A DNA stretch of 64,000 bases from Cohnella lubricantis (GTDB lineage: Bacteria > Bacillota > Bacilli > Paenibacillales > Paenibacillaceae). The notes under the pieces are model-generated. The model saw only the letters and a program-made list of their open reading frames with translations. It was not told the origin of the DNA and did not search any database. The stretch covers positions 24,398 through 88,397 of the forward strand of contig NZ_JACJVN010000016.1 of NCBI RefSeq assembly GCF_014212015.1, read 5' to 3'. The position numbers and the translations under genes are program-made. Positions 17,250 to 26,096 of this stretch are shown here, piece after piece; position 1 is the stretch's first letter, and each line of letters starts with the position of its first letter.

Positions 17250-17291
17250 CGCGGTCTCACTCCCCGATAATACTTCTGCATACAGCAGTAT

Positions 17292-17297
17292 ATTATA
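17292..17297 (-). promoter_or_regulatory. -10 element of the aspartokinase promoter
   Basis: A perfect TATAAT on the minus strand, 43 bases ahead of the TTG start. The matching -35 region is weak, so only the -10 is annotated. The efp terminator lies just upstream, which makes this a separate transcription unit. Confidence 0.5.
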
Positions 17298-17370
17298 GCA
17301 CAAGAAGAATGGCCCAGGAATAGAAAAACACTATCGCTTCACCGCAGCAGCGCATGTACATTTTGTGGCA

Positions 17371-17416
17371 ATAAAAAAAATCCTCGCTCCAGCCATAAGA
17401 GGCTAGAGCAAGGATT
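17371..17416 (-). terminator. Terminator of the aroQ-pepP-efp operon
   Basis: On the minus strand a long stem (AATCCTTGCTCTAGCC with GGCTGGAGCGAGGATT, one or two mismatches) is followed by eight U residues. It stands 22 bases past the efp stop. Confidence 0.9.
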
Positions 17417-17438
17417 CCGTTCACCTGGGACTCCCATG

Positions 17439-17996
17439 TTACGCGCGCGAGACGTATTTGCCTTCGGCGGTGTTGATCGTCAGAACGTCGCCTTCGTTAA
17501 TGAACAGCGGCACTTGAACGGTCAGGCCCGTCTCCAGCTTGGCGGCCTTCGTCGCGCCGGTAGCCGTGTTGCCCTTGATGCCGGGCTCGGTCTCAACGAC
17601 CTTGAGGTCGACGGAGTTCGGCAGGTTAATGCCGATGATCTCGCCTTGGTAGCTGGCGATGTTAACGGTCATGTTCTCGGTCAAGAAGTTGATCTCCCAC
17701 TCAAGCTGCTTCTTGTCGAGATTGAACTGATCATAGGTCTCGTTGTCCATGAACGTATACTCGCTGCCGGAGTTATACAGGTATTGAACCGCGCGGTTCT
17801 CGACATGGGCGCGAACAACGTTCTCGCCGGCTCGGAACGTCTTCTCGACGACGTTGCCGTTGCGCAGGTTCTTCATCTTCGTGCGGACGAAAGCGGCGCC
17901 TTTGCCCGGTTTAACGTGTTGGAAGTCGACGACGGAACAGAGGTCCCCATCCACTTCAATGGTCAAGCCTGTCTTCAAATCGTTAACGGAAATCAC
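17439..17996 (-). CDS. efp: Elongation factor P
   Basis: Ribosome-binding factor that relieves stalling at polyproline stretches. The 185 residues have the three-domain layout of EF-P: N-terminal KOW-like domain with [14 protein letters not shown] (modifiable Lys at K32), middle OB domain and C-terminal OB domain with [17 protein letters not shown]. The start is GTG, with AGGAGGG upstream. Lys32 fits the Bacillus-type 5-aminopentanol modification rather than the Arg rhamnosylation type, though the modification cannot be seen here. Pro-rich tails in several neighbouring proteins are plausible substrates. Confidence 0.96.
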   Translation of the reverse strand: MISVNDLKTGLTIEVDGDLCSVVDFQHVKPGKGAAFVRTKMKNLRNGNVVEKTFRAGENVVRAHVENRAVQYLYNSGSEYTFMDNETYDQFNLDKKQLEWEINFLTENMTVNIASYQGEIIGINLPNSVDLKVVETEPGIKGNTATGATKAAKLETGLTVQVPLFINEGDVLTINTAEGKYVSRA

Positions 17997-18031
17997 TGCA
18001 AAAATTCCCTCCTGTGGAAAACGTGGCTCCC

Positions 18032-19105
18032 TTAATCCAGAACGATAAGTTCTTTCGGCGAGCTAGTAAGTATTTTAATCCCGTCATTCGTCATAACGAC
18101 GGCGTCTTCGATGCGAACGCCCCCAAATCCGGGGAGATAAATGCCGGGTTCGACCGTGACAACCATGCCGGGGGTTAAAATCGTGTCGGAGTTGCGGGAC
18201 AATCTCGGCTCTTCATGGATCTCCATGCCAATGCCGTGACCCGTACTATGACCGAAATATTCACCATAACCATACCTTGTAATGATATCTCTCGTCAAGG
18301 CATCGGCTTCGCTGCCCGTCAGGCCAGTGCGCAGATGCTCCAGCGCATACAGCTGCGCCTCTAGGACGATGCCGTAAATCTCGCGGTGCTTGTCGGTCGG
18401 CTGTCCGACAACGACCGTGCGCGTAAAATCTGAGACATAGCCTTTGTAATAGGCGCCGAAGTCAAGCGTAACAAAATCTCCCTTGCCGATGACGCGATCG
18501 CTCGCGACCCCGTGCGGAAGCGCAGAGCGTTCGCCCGATGCGACGATCGTATCGAACGAGGTGCCGGTCGCGCCATGGCTGCGCATGAAGAATTCAAGCT
18601 CAAGCGCTATGTCGGACTCCTTCGCGCCCGGCTTAATGAACTGCAGGATGTGCTGGAACGACTTATCCGTCAGCTCCGCCGCTTCCTGGATGATCTTAAG
18701 CTCGTTCTCGTCCTTCACGACTCGAATCTGTTCAACGATTCCGTTCGAGACCTTCAATTCGATCGGCTGAACCTTCTCTTTAAGAGTCGAGTAGGAGGCG
18801 AAGTTCAGATCCTGTTCTTCGAACAGCAGCGTGTTAACTCCCCACCCGCGAAGCAGCCCGGCGACGTCCTCGTACACGTTCGTTCCGTGCTCGACGATCT
18901 CAAAGCCGACAGCCTGCTGCGGGGCTTGTTCGCGATAACGGAAGTCCGTCAGCAGTACCGCTTCGTTAGCGGTAATTAGCACCACGCCGGACGAACCGGT
19001 AAATCCGGTCACATATTTGCGGTTGATCGCGCTAGTCAACAGCAGCGCTTCCTGCCCAAGCTCAGCCAGCTTGGCGCGCAACTTCTTCACTCTGTCGTTA
19101 GGCAT
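18032..19105 (-). CDS. M24 family Xaa-Pro peptidase (YqhT type)
   Basis: Aminopeptidase P/prolidase-like metallopeptidase of 357 residues, cytosolic. A creatinase-like N-terminal domain (residues 1-125) is followed by the pita-bread domain with metal ligands in [33 protein letters not shown] and [19 protein letters not shown]. The ATG has GAGGGG upstream. It lies between aroQ and efp, exactly as yqhT does in B. subtilis, and is co-transcribed with them. Confidence 0.93.
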   Translation of the reverse strand: MPNDRVKKLRAKLAELGQEALLLTSAINRKYVTGFTGSSGVVLITANEAVLLTDFRYREQAPQQAVGFEIVEHGTNVYEDVAGLLRGWGVNTLLFEEQDLNFASYSTLKEKVQPIELKVSNGIVEQIRVVKDENELKIIQEAAELTDKSFQHILQFIKPGAKESDIALELEFFMRSHGATGTSFDTIVASGERSALPHGVASDRVIGKGDFVTLDFGAYYKGYVSDFTRTVVVGQPTDKHREIYGIVLEAQLYALEHLRTGLTGSEADALTRDIITRYGYGEYFGHSTGHGIGMEIHEEPRLSRNSDTILTPGMVVTVEPGIYLPGFGGVRIEDAVVMTNDGIKILTSSPKELIVLD

Positions 19106-19124
19106 GTCTCTTGTCCCCTCCTAG

Positions 19125-19577
19125 TTAAGCGGTCGTCGGCGAAATGCCGAGATGCCGGCACAAGGCCAGCAAGCCTAGCTCGTAACCGAGCGGACCAAAC
19201 CCGGCAATCTGTCCGATGCATGCCGAGGCGGTCAGCGAGACGTGACGGAACGCTTCCCGCTTATGTATATTGGACAGATGCACTTCGACAGCCGGAAGGC
19301 CGACGGCGGCGAGCCCGTCGCGCAGCGCGTAGCTGGTATGCGTCAGCGCGCCCGGATTGATCAGAATGCCGTCATGGCGGCCGTAAGCCGCATGAAGCTC
19401 GTCAAGCAGTGCGCCTTCGTGATTCGATTGGAAGAAGTGCAGGTCAACGCCCAGTCCGGCGGCAACCGCGCGCAGCTCTTGCTCGATCTCCTTCAGCGTC
19501 TTAGCGCCGTATACGCCGGGTTCGCGAATGCCGAGCATGTTCAAATTAGGTCCGTTCAGCACAAGAATATTAGGCAT
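19125..19577 (-). CDS. aroQ: Type II 3-dehydroquinate dehydratase
   Basis: Dehydrates 3-dehydroquinate in the shikimate pathway. The 150 residues include [21 protein letters not shown] with the catalytic Tyr, the active-site loop [34 protein letters not shown] and [22 protein letters not shown] precedes the ATG. First gene of the aroQ-pepP-efp unit (yqhS-yqhT-efp in B. subtilis). Confidence 0.96.
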   Translation of the reverse strand: MPNILVLNGPNLNMLGIREPGVYGAKTLKEIEQELRAVAAGLGVDLHFFQSNHEGALLDELHAAYGRHDGILINPGALTHTSYALRDGLAAVGLPAVEVHLSNIHKREAFRHVSLTASACIGQIAGFGPLGYELGLLALCRHLGISPTTA

Positions 19578-19643
19578 ATCCCGCTCTCCTTCGTCCGTAG
19601 TCCGCTACCTCCGGCAGACGGAACGCAGCGCTTCGTCTACCGG

Positions 19644-19665
19644 CAATGATCGCCAAATCATTGTA
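19644..19665 (-). promoter_or_regulatory. Inverted repeat over a -10-like element upstream of aroQ
   Basis: CAATGAT and ATCATTG flank a 6-base centre (19644-19663), overlapping a TACAAT hexamer on the minus strand (19665-19660). It could be the aroQ operon promoter with an operator over it, or simply a hairpin. The -35 match is poor. Confidence 0.3.
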
Positions 19666-19694
19666 TCATAGCGGGAGGCGGAGAGGCTAGAGCA

Positions 19695-20311
19695 TCAGGA
19701 GGAGGGCTGCGGCTCCCTGCCGCTCTTGCCTGGCTTGCCGATCGGCTCGCGAGCCGCTTCGTCGTTGAATTCGAACGCGATGCTGTATCCGATGAACAGC
19801 CCCCATATGATATAGAGGCACAGCTCGGTAATAATCGTCGGCCAACCCAGCGTCTGAACCGGCTCCGCCAAGCCTGTCCGCGGGCCGAGGACGAGGAACA
19901 GCAGCGCCCACCAAGCGGCGCCGAACGCGATGCCGGGCCATGGTCCGCGCAATCGGCCGAGGAGCAGCCAGTAGACGAGGGCTGCGACGACGGACATGGC
20001 GATGAACAGCAGCAGGCCGATCCATTGCCAACCGGCGCTTGCCAGCACGTTCCGCCGAACGAAGGGGTCGGCCAGGAACGCCTGCGGAACCATCGTGAAC
20101 TTGAATCCCGCGGCCAGCCAGCGCGCCAATCCCCAGAACAAGCCCGCGAACGCGCCTACAATGACGGAGAAGTAGAATGGATTCGTCTTCTCCGCATATT
20201 CTCTTCGGTCATGACGATGCTCTCCCCCATGCTCCCGATGCTTCCGATGATCCTGTCGAACTGCTCGGCGATGAGCCTGACGTCCCTCGCCGCGAATCTC
20301 TTCGTTGTCAT
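19695..20311 (-). CDS. yqhR: YqhR-like membrane protein with apparent 5' frameshift
   Basis: From about codon 42 on, this frame encodes a four-helix membrane protein (KTNPFYFSVIVGAFAGLFWG, then three more helices and a polar tail), matching YqhR in sequence style and position. The same frame upstream is open but gives an implausible His/Arg-rich peptide. The alternative frame from the ATG at 20311 gives MTTKRFAARDVRLIAEQFD and has the GC-rich third positions of real genes here. The two coding frames meet around 20184-20197, consistent with one missing base (or two extra). Function of YqhR is unknown. Confidence 0.6.
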
Positions 20312-20481
20312 GCATTTGTTGCAGCGCCGCCTTTCCCTATAGATGTACGCCGGGTTAGTATAATCCCCTAATCGAACGAATAACCGCCTTCCGGAAGAGC
20401 GAGAAGCCGTTTCCTGTAGCAATGAGTACGCGAATCCTGTAAAATACAATTATAGATACGCTACTTAAGAAGGTGATAAGC

Positions 20482-21432
20482 TTGGCACAACAACCAAACG
20501 CAGCTTACGGAGGACAGGCCGTCATCGAAGGCGTCATGTTCGCCGGCCGCCATGTGAACGTCACAGCTGTTCGCAGGAAGAACCAGGAGATCGCTTTCTA
20601 CGAAGTGCCGCGCACAAGCGGCCCGAATATCCTCAAGTGGCTGAAGAAAGTCCCGTTCATCCGCGGAATCATCGGCATTGTCGAATCCGCTGCGAAGGGA
20701 TCTCAGCATCTGAATTTCTCGGCGGAGGCTTATGCGGAAGACGAATCTTCCCCCGAGGAAGCCGAAGCAGCGAAGCAGAAGGAGAAGTGGAGCCTGTCGA
20801 TGATTCTCGGCGTCGCGCTTGTCGGCGTCCTGTCCTTCATTATCGGCAAGCTGGTGTTCGTATCGGTGCCGGCGTTCCTGGAGAGCGAGATATTCGGACG
20901 TGCATTCGACAATACCTTTCTGCATAACCTTCTGGAAGGCGTCATTAAGATCGGTCTCTTACTCTTCTATCTATGGATGATCTCCAAGACCCCTGTCGTG
21001 AAGCGACTGTTCCAATACCACGGAGCGGAGCATAAAGTCATTAGCTGCTATGAAGCCGGCGACGAGTTGACGGTCGCGAACGTGCAGAAGCATACCCGCC
21101 TGCATTACCGTTGCGGAAGCAGCTTTATCATTTTCACCGTGCTGGTCGGCGTTATTCTGTACTCGTTCCCGATCTTCACGTGGGATTCGGTATGGGAGCG
21201 GATCTGGATCCGCATCGTCCTGCTGCCGGTCGTGCTCGGCATCTCCTATGAGGTGCTGAAATGGACGAACGCGCTTCGGGACATTCCGGTGCTGCGTTAT
21301 CTCGGCTATCCCGGACTGTGGCTGCAGCTGCTGACGACGAAGGAACCGAATGACGATCAGGTCGCGGTCTCCATCGCCTCGTTCAACCGAATGAGAGAGC
21401 TTGACCGGCAAATGGCGACGACGGTCGTCTGA
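20482..21432 (+). CDS. yqhQ: DUF1385 membrane protein YqhQ
   Basis: A 316-residue protein that begins AYGGQAVIEGVMFAGRHVNVTAV, the DUF1385 signature, with membrane helices near residues 100-125, 150-175, 215-235 and 240-260 and the conserved YHGAEHKVISCYEAGDE and LHYRCGSSFI. Function is unknown. The TTG at 20482 is preferred because AAGAAGGTGA lies directly upstream; an in-frame GTG three codons earlier is part of that site. It is divergent from yqhR and followed by yqhP. Confidence 0.9.
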   Translation: MAQQPNAAYGGQAVIEGVMFAGRHVNVTAVRRKNQEIAFYEVPRTSGPNILKWLKKVPFIRGIIGIVESAAKGSQHLNFSAEAYAEDESSPEEAEAAKQKEKWSLSMILGVALVGVLSFIIGKLVFVSVPAFLESEIFGRAFDNTFLHNLLEGVIKIGLLLFYLWMISKTPVVKRLFQYHGAEHKVISCYEAGDELTVANVQKHTRLHYRCGSSFIIFTVLVGVILYSFPIFTWDSVWERIWIRIVLLPVVLGISYEVLKWTNALRDIPVLRYLGYPGLWLQLLTTKEPNDDQVAVSIASFNRMRELDRQMATTVV

Positions 21433-21474
21433 GCTTAAGGTGAGAAGGAACTTCATCCCGGAAGGAGTGATCGC

Positions 21475-21795
21475 ATGCGCAAACGTTTCGGCCCGCTGAC
21501 TTTTGTTCTGCTCGCGCTATTCTTGATCGGGGTTGGTGCCCAAATCTGGAACGGTTCTACCACCTTGCTAATACCGGTCATTCTGGTCGCCATCGTGTTC
21601 CTTCTGTATAAGTTCCCTCCCTCCCGCTTCCGGCGCGGATTCCGGGCCCGTTCCGAATCAGCCCGTTACCGCCAGACGGCGAAGAGCCAGGCTCGCCACC
21701 GGCGGGAAGCGGACAAAGCGAAGCGCCGCACCGCGACGTTCCGGGTCATCGAAGGCACGAAGCCGCGGGATGACGAGCCGCCAACTTATCATTGA
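21475..21795 (+). CDS. yqhP: Small membrane protein, SA1360/YqhP family
   Basis: A 106-residue protein with two closely spaced membrane helices (about residues 7-25 and 28-46) and a strongly basic C-terminal half (RFRRGFRARSESARYRQ). This layout and its location beside yqhQ fit YqhP. GAAGGAG stands 6 bases before the ATG. It is 42 bases downstream of yqhQ and shares its transcript. Function unknown. Confidence 0.75.
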   Translation: MRKRFGPLTFVLLALFLIGVGAQIWNGSTTLLIPVILVAIVFLLYKFPPSRFRRGFRARSESARYRQTAKSQARHRREADKAKRRTATFRVIEGTKPRDDEPPTYH

Positions 21796-21816
21796 TGGAG
21801 CAGCGCTAATAACCTA

Positions 21817-21856
21817 AAGAAACTCCGATCGGCGATACGGCCGGTCGGAGTTTCTT
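21817..21856. terminator. Bidirectional terminator between yqhP and HemAT genes
   Basis: AAGAAACTCCGATCGGC pairs with GCCGGTCGGAGTTTCTT (one mismatch) around a 6-base loop. Convergent genes lie on both sides, and the A/T-rich ends give a short U-tract in each direction. Confidence 0.8.
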
Positions 21857-21867
21857 GGTTTGGCGCT

Positions 21868-22890
21868 TTATTCCAGATTAGCCGTCTGAAGCTCCTGCAA
21901 TTCGCCGGCCAAGCGTTCAATCATCTCGACGAATGCGGACAGCTCTTGCGCGCCTGCCGCCTGTTCCTGGGCATAGGTGGTCGTCTGCAGCGATTTGTCC
22001 TTGACCTGAGCGACTACGGACGAGATGGATCTCAGCTTGGCATCCACCTGCTGGAGGGCGTCCTTCGACTGCGAAGCCAGCTTGCGAATCTCGCCTGCGA
22101 CGACTTGGAAGCCAAGCCCTTCTTCGCCTGCTCTCGCCGCCTCGATCGCAGCGTTCAGTCCGAGCAGATGCGTCTGGTCCGAGAATTCCTTCATCAAGTA
22201 ACCAAGCTGCTTAATGTTCAGAACTTCGCCGTCGAGCTGCTGCAGCTGCCGATGCGACTCTTCTTGCGTCACGGCGGTCTGCTGCGTCGTCAGGGCGATT
22301 CTGCCGCTATTCACGCTTAATTGATTGATCATCTCCATCAATTCCTGAACAGCCGCGCCGATTCCGCTTAACAGCTTCGTTTGATTGTCTGCGAGACGCT
22401 GAATCTTCATTTTCTCATCATGCTCATACGCTTCCAGAACCAGCTGCGAATCCAGATTAAACATCTTCGTCAGCGAATAGACGATGCTCGCCCAATCTTC
22501 GGTGACAGCTTGCAAATGGGCGGCCGACAAATCCAAATATTTCATGTAAGTGCCCAAATACCAGTCGGTCGTCAAGCCGATGCGAGAATGAACATGGCCG
22601 ATGAATAAACGTCTGCGGATGTATTCTTCGTCGAGAACGCCATCCGCCATCGACAAGTAGTACCAGCGCTGTGTCTCCTTTAGTCGTTCGACGGTGCTAT
22701 GGCGCTCAATGATTGCAAGCAGAGTCGGGGTCGACGTAATAAACTCGTACAATTCCGAGACAAGCCGATCTACGATCATCTCGAAAACCTCTCGATGGCT
22801 CTTCAGCAATGCCAAATCCTGCTCCGTTATGCCGATATAATCGGTTTGCTGTCTACGCTGCTGTGTCAAATCAATCAATACGCTCGGCAC
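21868..22890 (-). CDS. hemAT: HemAT-like globin-coupled aerotaxis transducer
   Basis: Soluble oxygen sensor of 340 residues with an N-terminal globin-coupled sensor domain (about 1-165) and a C-terminal methyl-accepting signalling domain with [22 protein letters not shown]. The proximal haem ligand is most likely H101 in [10 protein letters not shown], aligned with His123 of B. subtilis HemAT. There is no membrane segment. The signalling region is shorter than in most transducers. The start is GTG with GGAGAAAG just upstream. It interrupts the yqhP-yqhO synteny; the other chemotaxis gene in the window is at 48.4-49.6 kb. Confidence 0.88.
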   Translation of the reverse strand: MPSVLIDLTQQRRQQTDYIGITEQDLALLKSHREVFEMIVDRLVSELYEFITSTPTLLAIIERHSTVERLKETQRWYYLSMADGVLDEEYIRRRLFIGHVHSRIGLTTDWYLGTYMKYLDLSAAHLQAVTEDWASIVYSLTKMFNLDSQLVLEAYEHDEKMKIQRLADNQTKLLSGIGAAVQELMEMINQLSVNSGRIALTTQQTAVTQEESHRQLQQLDGEVLNIKQLGYLMKEFSDQTHLLGLNAAIEAARAGEEGLGFQVVAGEIRKLASQSKDALQQVDAKLRSISSVVAQVKDKSLQTTTYAQEQAAGAQELSAFVEMIERLAGELQELQTANLE

Positions 22891-22954
22891 CTTTCTCCAT
22901 GTGGGGTAGTCAACCTATTATAATCTTCCTCTCTGCTATTTGAGAAGGTAACGA

Positions 22955-23905
22955 TTAACATCGAATGGTTCCGGTCTTGCGATCCCATCGCCGGAAGAAC
23001 CGCAATCCGGAGTCGACGCCGGATTGGTACAGCTTCTCGCTCGTCTCCCGGCTCATCCCGAAGTCGGTCGTGCTGACGCCAAGCGTTGAGATCTTGATCG
23101 TGCGGATGCGGTTGTGTTGCTCAATGTACCGTTCGTCGTGCGCGCTAAGCATCGTCTCGAACATCGCTTGGAACATCGAGATCGGTCCGCCAATCCGATG
23201 CGCCTTCATATCGCCCCGGCCAACCATCTGGAATCCGATCACAGGACAGACGCTGCCCGGATCGGCCGCGTGGTCCCGTTCGAACACCCATAACGGAAAG
23301 TTGCTCAGCAAGCCGCCGTCCACGACATACGTATAGCGAATAACCGCCTTCTTGCGGCGCTTGAAGTAATTCATCCGGTTCGTATGCGCGATAATGACCG
23401 GGTCGAAAAAGTAGGGGATGCTCGTGCTCATGCGGATGGCTTGGGCGATCTCCAGACGGCGCGGATCGATGCCGTAATCAGCGATATCATCCGGCAGAAC
23501 GAGCAGTTTGCCGTTCGTGATGTCCGATGCGATAATCCGCAGCTTGCCGGGAGGCAGATCGGCGAACGTGCGGACATTCTTGGCCGCGAGCAAGCCCCTC
23601 ACCCACTGCTCCAGCGCATCGCCGGAATAGAGGCCTTTCTTCAAGAACAGGCGCAGGGCAGGACCGATATATTTGATGTTGAATATAGGGGCTCGCCGCA
23701 GAAACGACGAGAAGGATGTCGCCTGTATGATCCGCTTCATCTCTTCTGCGGTATAGCCTGTCGCCAGCAGGGCCGCTACGATGCTGCCGCTGGACGTGCC
23801 CGCGACATTGTGGAACGACACGTTGCTCATCTCCGCCGCCCGAACCGCACCGACGAGCGAGATGCCTTTGACCCCTCCGCCCTCGAATACGCCATTCACC
23901 TTCAC
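22955..23905 (-). CDS. yqhO: Patatin-like phospholipase (YqhO)
   Basis: Predicted serine acyl hydrolase of 316 residues. The oxyanion-hole motif FEGGGVKG is at residues 7-14, the nucleophile S38 in GTSSG, and the catalytic Asp in VVDGGLLSNFPLWVF, giving the Ser-Asp dyad of patatin-like lipases. The likely start is GTG (MKVNGVFEGGG) with GGGGG 7 bases upstream; an ATG two codons earlier is possible. No signal peptide, so cytosolic. It follows mntR as in B. subtilis, but a hairpin separates them. Confidence 0.9.
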   Translation of the reverse strand: MKVNGVFEGGGVKGISLVGAVRAAEMSNVSFHNVAGTSSGSIVAALLATGYTAEEMKRIIQATSFSSFLRRAPIFNIKYIGPALRLFLKKGLYSGDALEQWVRGLLAAKNVRTFADLPPGKLRIIASDITNGKLLVLPDDIADYGIDPRRLEIAQAIRMSTSIPYFFDPVIIAHTNRMNYFKRRKKAVIRYTYVVDGGLLSNFPLWVFERDHAADPGSVCPVIGFQMVGRGDMKAHRIGGPISMFQAMFETMLSAHDERYIEQHNRIRTIKISTLGVSTTDFGMSRETSEKLYQSGVDSGLRFFRRWDRKTGTIRC

Positions 23906-23996
23906 CCGCATTCCCCCATTCGCGCGCAGCGTTCGATGAAGCATATGCGAGCCGGCTTGCCCATTAACACAACCGCGGCGAAGCCGGTGAACGAAG

Positions 23997-24025
23997 AGAG
24001 CGCCTGCCGGACTCGGCAAGCGCTC
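23997..24025 (-). terminator. Hairpin after mntR
   Basis: AGCGCCTGCCG and CGGCAAGCGCT pair around a short loop about 30 bases past the mntR stop on the minus strand. The tail (CTCTTCG) is not a strong U-tract, so termination may be partial. Confidence 0.5.
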
Positions 24026-24052
24026 TACCATTTGCATTTTCGGATGATAATC

Positions 24053-24475
24053 TTATTCGTTGTCCAGGTCCGAGCGAACCCGAAGCAAGTCCTCGACCCG
24101 GCCTGCATCTCGGCGGAAATATTCCACGAGCGTCTCGATGCAGGTGATGGAGTCCCAGCTTAGATGGTGCTCAATCCCTTCGACGTCCCGATAGATGTTC
24201 TCTTCCTGAACGCCGATGACCTTCAGGAAGGACTCCAGCAGATGATGCCGGTCCACGAGACGTTTGCCCATCTTCTTGCCTTTATTCGTCAGGACGAGAC
24301 CGCGATACTTCTCGTAGATCAGATAGTCGTCTTTGTCAAGCTTCTGAATCATCTTCGTTACGGAAGAGGGATGCACCTCGAGGCCTTCGGCGATATCCGA
24401 TACGCGGGCGTAGCCCTTCTCGTCGATCAGGCGGTATATGCGCTCCAGATAGTCTTCCATGCTCGGGGTCGGCAA
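24053..24475 (-). CDS. mntR: Manganese-responsive repressor MntR
   Basis: DtxR-family metalloregulator of 140 residues that represses manganese uptake when Mn(II) is bound. All B. subtilis MntR metal ligands are conserved at the same numbers: D8, E11, H77, E99, E102 and H103. The DNA-binding helix region [20 protein letters not shown] is almost identical. Manganese transporters are not in this window; the nearby ABC system looks zinc-specific. It is probably monocistronic. Confidence 0.97.
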   Translation of the reverse strand: MPTPSMEDYLERIYRLIDEKGYARVSDIAEGLEVHPSSVTKMIQKLDKDDYLIYEKYRGLVLTNKGKKMGKRLVDRHHLLESFLKVIGVQEENIYRDVEGIEHHLSWDSITCIETLVEYFRRDAGRVEDLLRVRSDLDNE

Positions 24476-24562
24476 GACCGGCTCCCCCTTTCCAGCGGTC
24501 GTTTAACTATAATATCATACCTCTCGCCGGGAAGAGGGGCAAGTCTAAATCTGGCAAGCTTA

Positions 24563-25273
24563 TTAGAACTTCAGCCACTCCGGCGTCATCCCGTTCAGCC
24601 AAATCGTAATATAGGTCATCCGGTCCGTGAAGAGCAGAATGCCCATGACGATCATCAAGGCGCCGCCAATCTTCATGAACGTATTCGAATATTTAAGAAT
24701 CCAGCGCGTAGAGCCGATGAAGAAGGCCAGTATGAAGAATGGAACGCCAAATCCGAGCGAATAGGACGCCGTCAACTGCGCCCAGGTGCCGGGCTCGCTG
24801 GCTGCGAGCATCAGGATGGACGACAGAATCGGACCGACGCAAGGCGACCATCCCGCGGAGAAGCCGACCCCGAAGATGAAGGAGCCGATATATCCCGCCG
24901 GCCGCCAGCTGACGTTCATTTTGCGTTCCTTCATGAGTAGCTGCGGCTGGAAGACGCCGAGCAGGAACAGTCCCATCAGAATAATCAGGACGGCCGATAT
25001 TTGGCGAATCGGGTCCTGGTATTCCCGGAACGTCGAAGCGAACACGTTGGCCGTGTAGCTGAGCGTGAAGAAGACGAACGAGAAGCCAAGCACGAAGAAG
25101 AACGAATGCGCGAGCGTCTTCAGGCGGACGTCGCGGCTGGAATCCGTCTTCAATTGGCTGACCGATATGCCGGTTATGTAAGATAAATAGGACGGGTATA
25201 AAGGCAGGCAGCACGGCGAGATGAAGGAAGCCAATCCTCCCGCGAACGCGATGCCGATATTGAGATTGCTCAT
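24563..25273 (-). CDS. ccdA: CcdA family cytochrome c biogenesis / thiol-disulfide membrane protein
   Basis: Six-helix DsbD/CcdA-type membrane protein of 236 residues that carries reducing equivalents across the membrane. The two conserved cysteine motifs are visible: SPCCLPLYPSYLSYITG near residue 20 and GWSPCVGPILSS near 140. AAGGAGG precedes the ATG. Its start is 15 bases after znuB, so it should share the Zur-controlled transcript, an unusual neighbour for a zinc uptake operon. No thioredoxin-like partner or cytochrome c gene is adjacent. Confidence 0.9.
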   Translation of the reverse strand: MSNLNIGIAFAGGLASFISPCCLPLYPSYLSYITGISVSQLKTDSSRDVRLKTLAHSFFFVLGFSFVFFTLSYTANVFASTFREYQDPIRQISAVLIILMGLFLLGVFQPQLLMKERKMNVSWRPAGYIGSFIFGVGFSAGWSPCVGPILSSILMLAASEPGTWAQLTASYSLGFGVPFFILAFFIGSTRWILKYSNTFMKIGGALMIVMGILLFTDRMTYITIWLNGMTPEWLKF

Positions 25274-25288
25274 GCGAATCCTCCTTGC

Positions 25289-26089
25289 TTACACTTTGTA
25301 TCTTCGTACGACGAGCGAGCCGAGCAGAATGACGATCAGCAGCAGTACGATCGTGCCGCCGGGCGCCAAGTTCCAGAAGCCTGCCATCCATAAACCGGCG
25401 AGGACGGCGGCTTCGCCGATGACGACGACGATCGCGATCGCCTGGCGGAAGCTCTTCGACAGCGCAAGTCCGCAAGCAGCCGGTATCGTCAGCAGCGCGG
25501 AGACGAGCAGCGCGCCGACAATCTTAATCGACGCGCTGATGACGAGCGCCGTTAGAATGCTGATCAAGATATTGAAGAACTTGACCGGCAAACCGCTGAC
25601 AGCTGCAGCGTCTTCATCGAACGTAAGCAGGAACAGCTCCTTGCGAAGCAGCATGATTACGCCCAGCACCACGACGGTGACGATCGCGATTACGATCAGA
25701 TCGCTATTATTTAACGTGTAGATGCTGCCGAACAAGTAGGACGTGACGTCCAGATTATATCCCTTGCCCAGCGTGAATAGAATCGAAGCCAGCGCCACGC
25801 CTCCCGCCATGATGATGGCGATAGACAGCTCCGCGAATGTCCGGTATGTGCGCCGAAGCGCCTCGATGGCGAACGATGCGATGATCGCGAAGACGAGGCC
25901 CATCGCTACCGGATAGACATTGATCAGGAAGCCGAGCGCAACGCCTGCGATGCTGACGTGGGACAGCGTATCGCCGATCATCGCCAGCCGGCGCAGCACG
26001 AGAAATAGGCCCATGAGGGGGGCCGTAATCGCAATGAGAGCGCCGCCGAGCAGCGCGCGCTGGAAGAATTCTGCCGTTAATAAGTCCAA
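25289..26089 (-). CDS. znuB: Zinc ABC transporter permease
   Basis: ABC-3 family permease of 266 residues with about eight membrane helices, including LLGGALIAITAPLMGLFLVL and MIGDTLSHVSIAGVALGFLI. Together with ZnuC and ZnuA it forms a high-affinity Zn(II) importer. The start is TTG with AAGGG upstream, 7 bases after znuC. Zinc rather than manganese is inferred from the His-rich ZnuA and the Zur-like operator. Confidence 0.92.
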   Translation of the reverse strand: MDLLTAEFFQRALLGGALIAITAPLMGLFLVLRRLAMIGDTLSHVSIAGVALGFLINVYPVAMGLVFAIIASFAIEALRRTYRTFAELSIAIIMAGGVALASILFTLGKGYNLDVTSYLFGSIYTLNNSDLIVIAIVTVVVLGVIMLLRKELFLLTFDEDAAAVSGLPVKFFNILISILTALVISASIKIVGALLVSALLTIPAACGLALSKSFRQAIAIVVVIGEAAVLAGLWMAGFWNLAPGGTIVLLLIVILLGSLVVRRYKV

Positions 26090-26096
26090 GTCGAGA

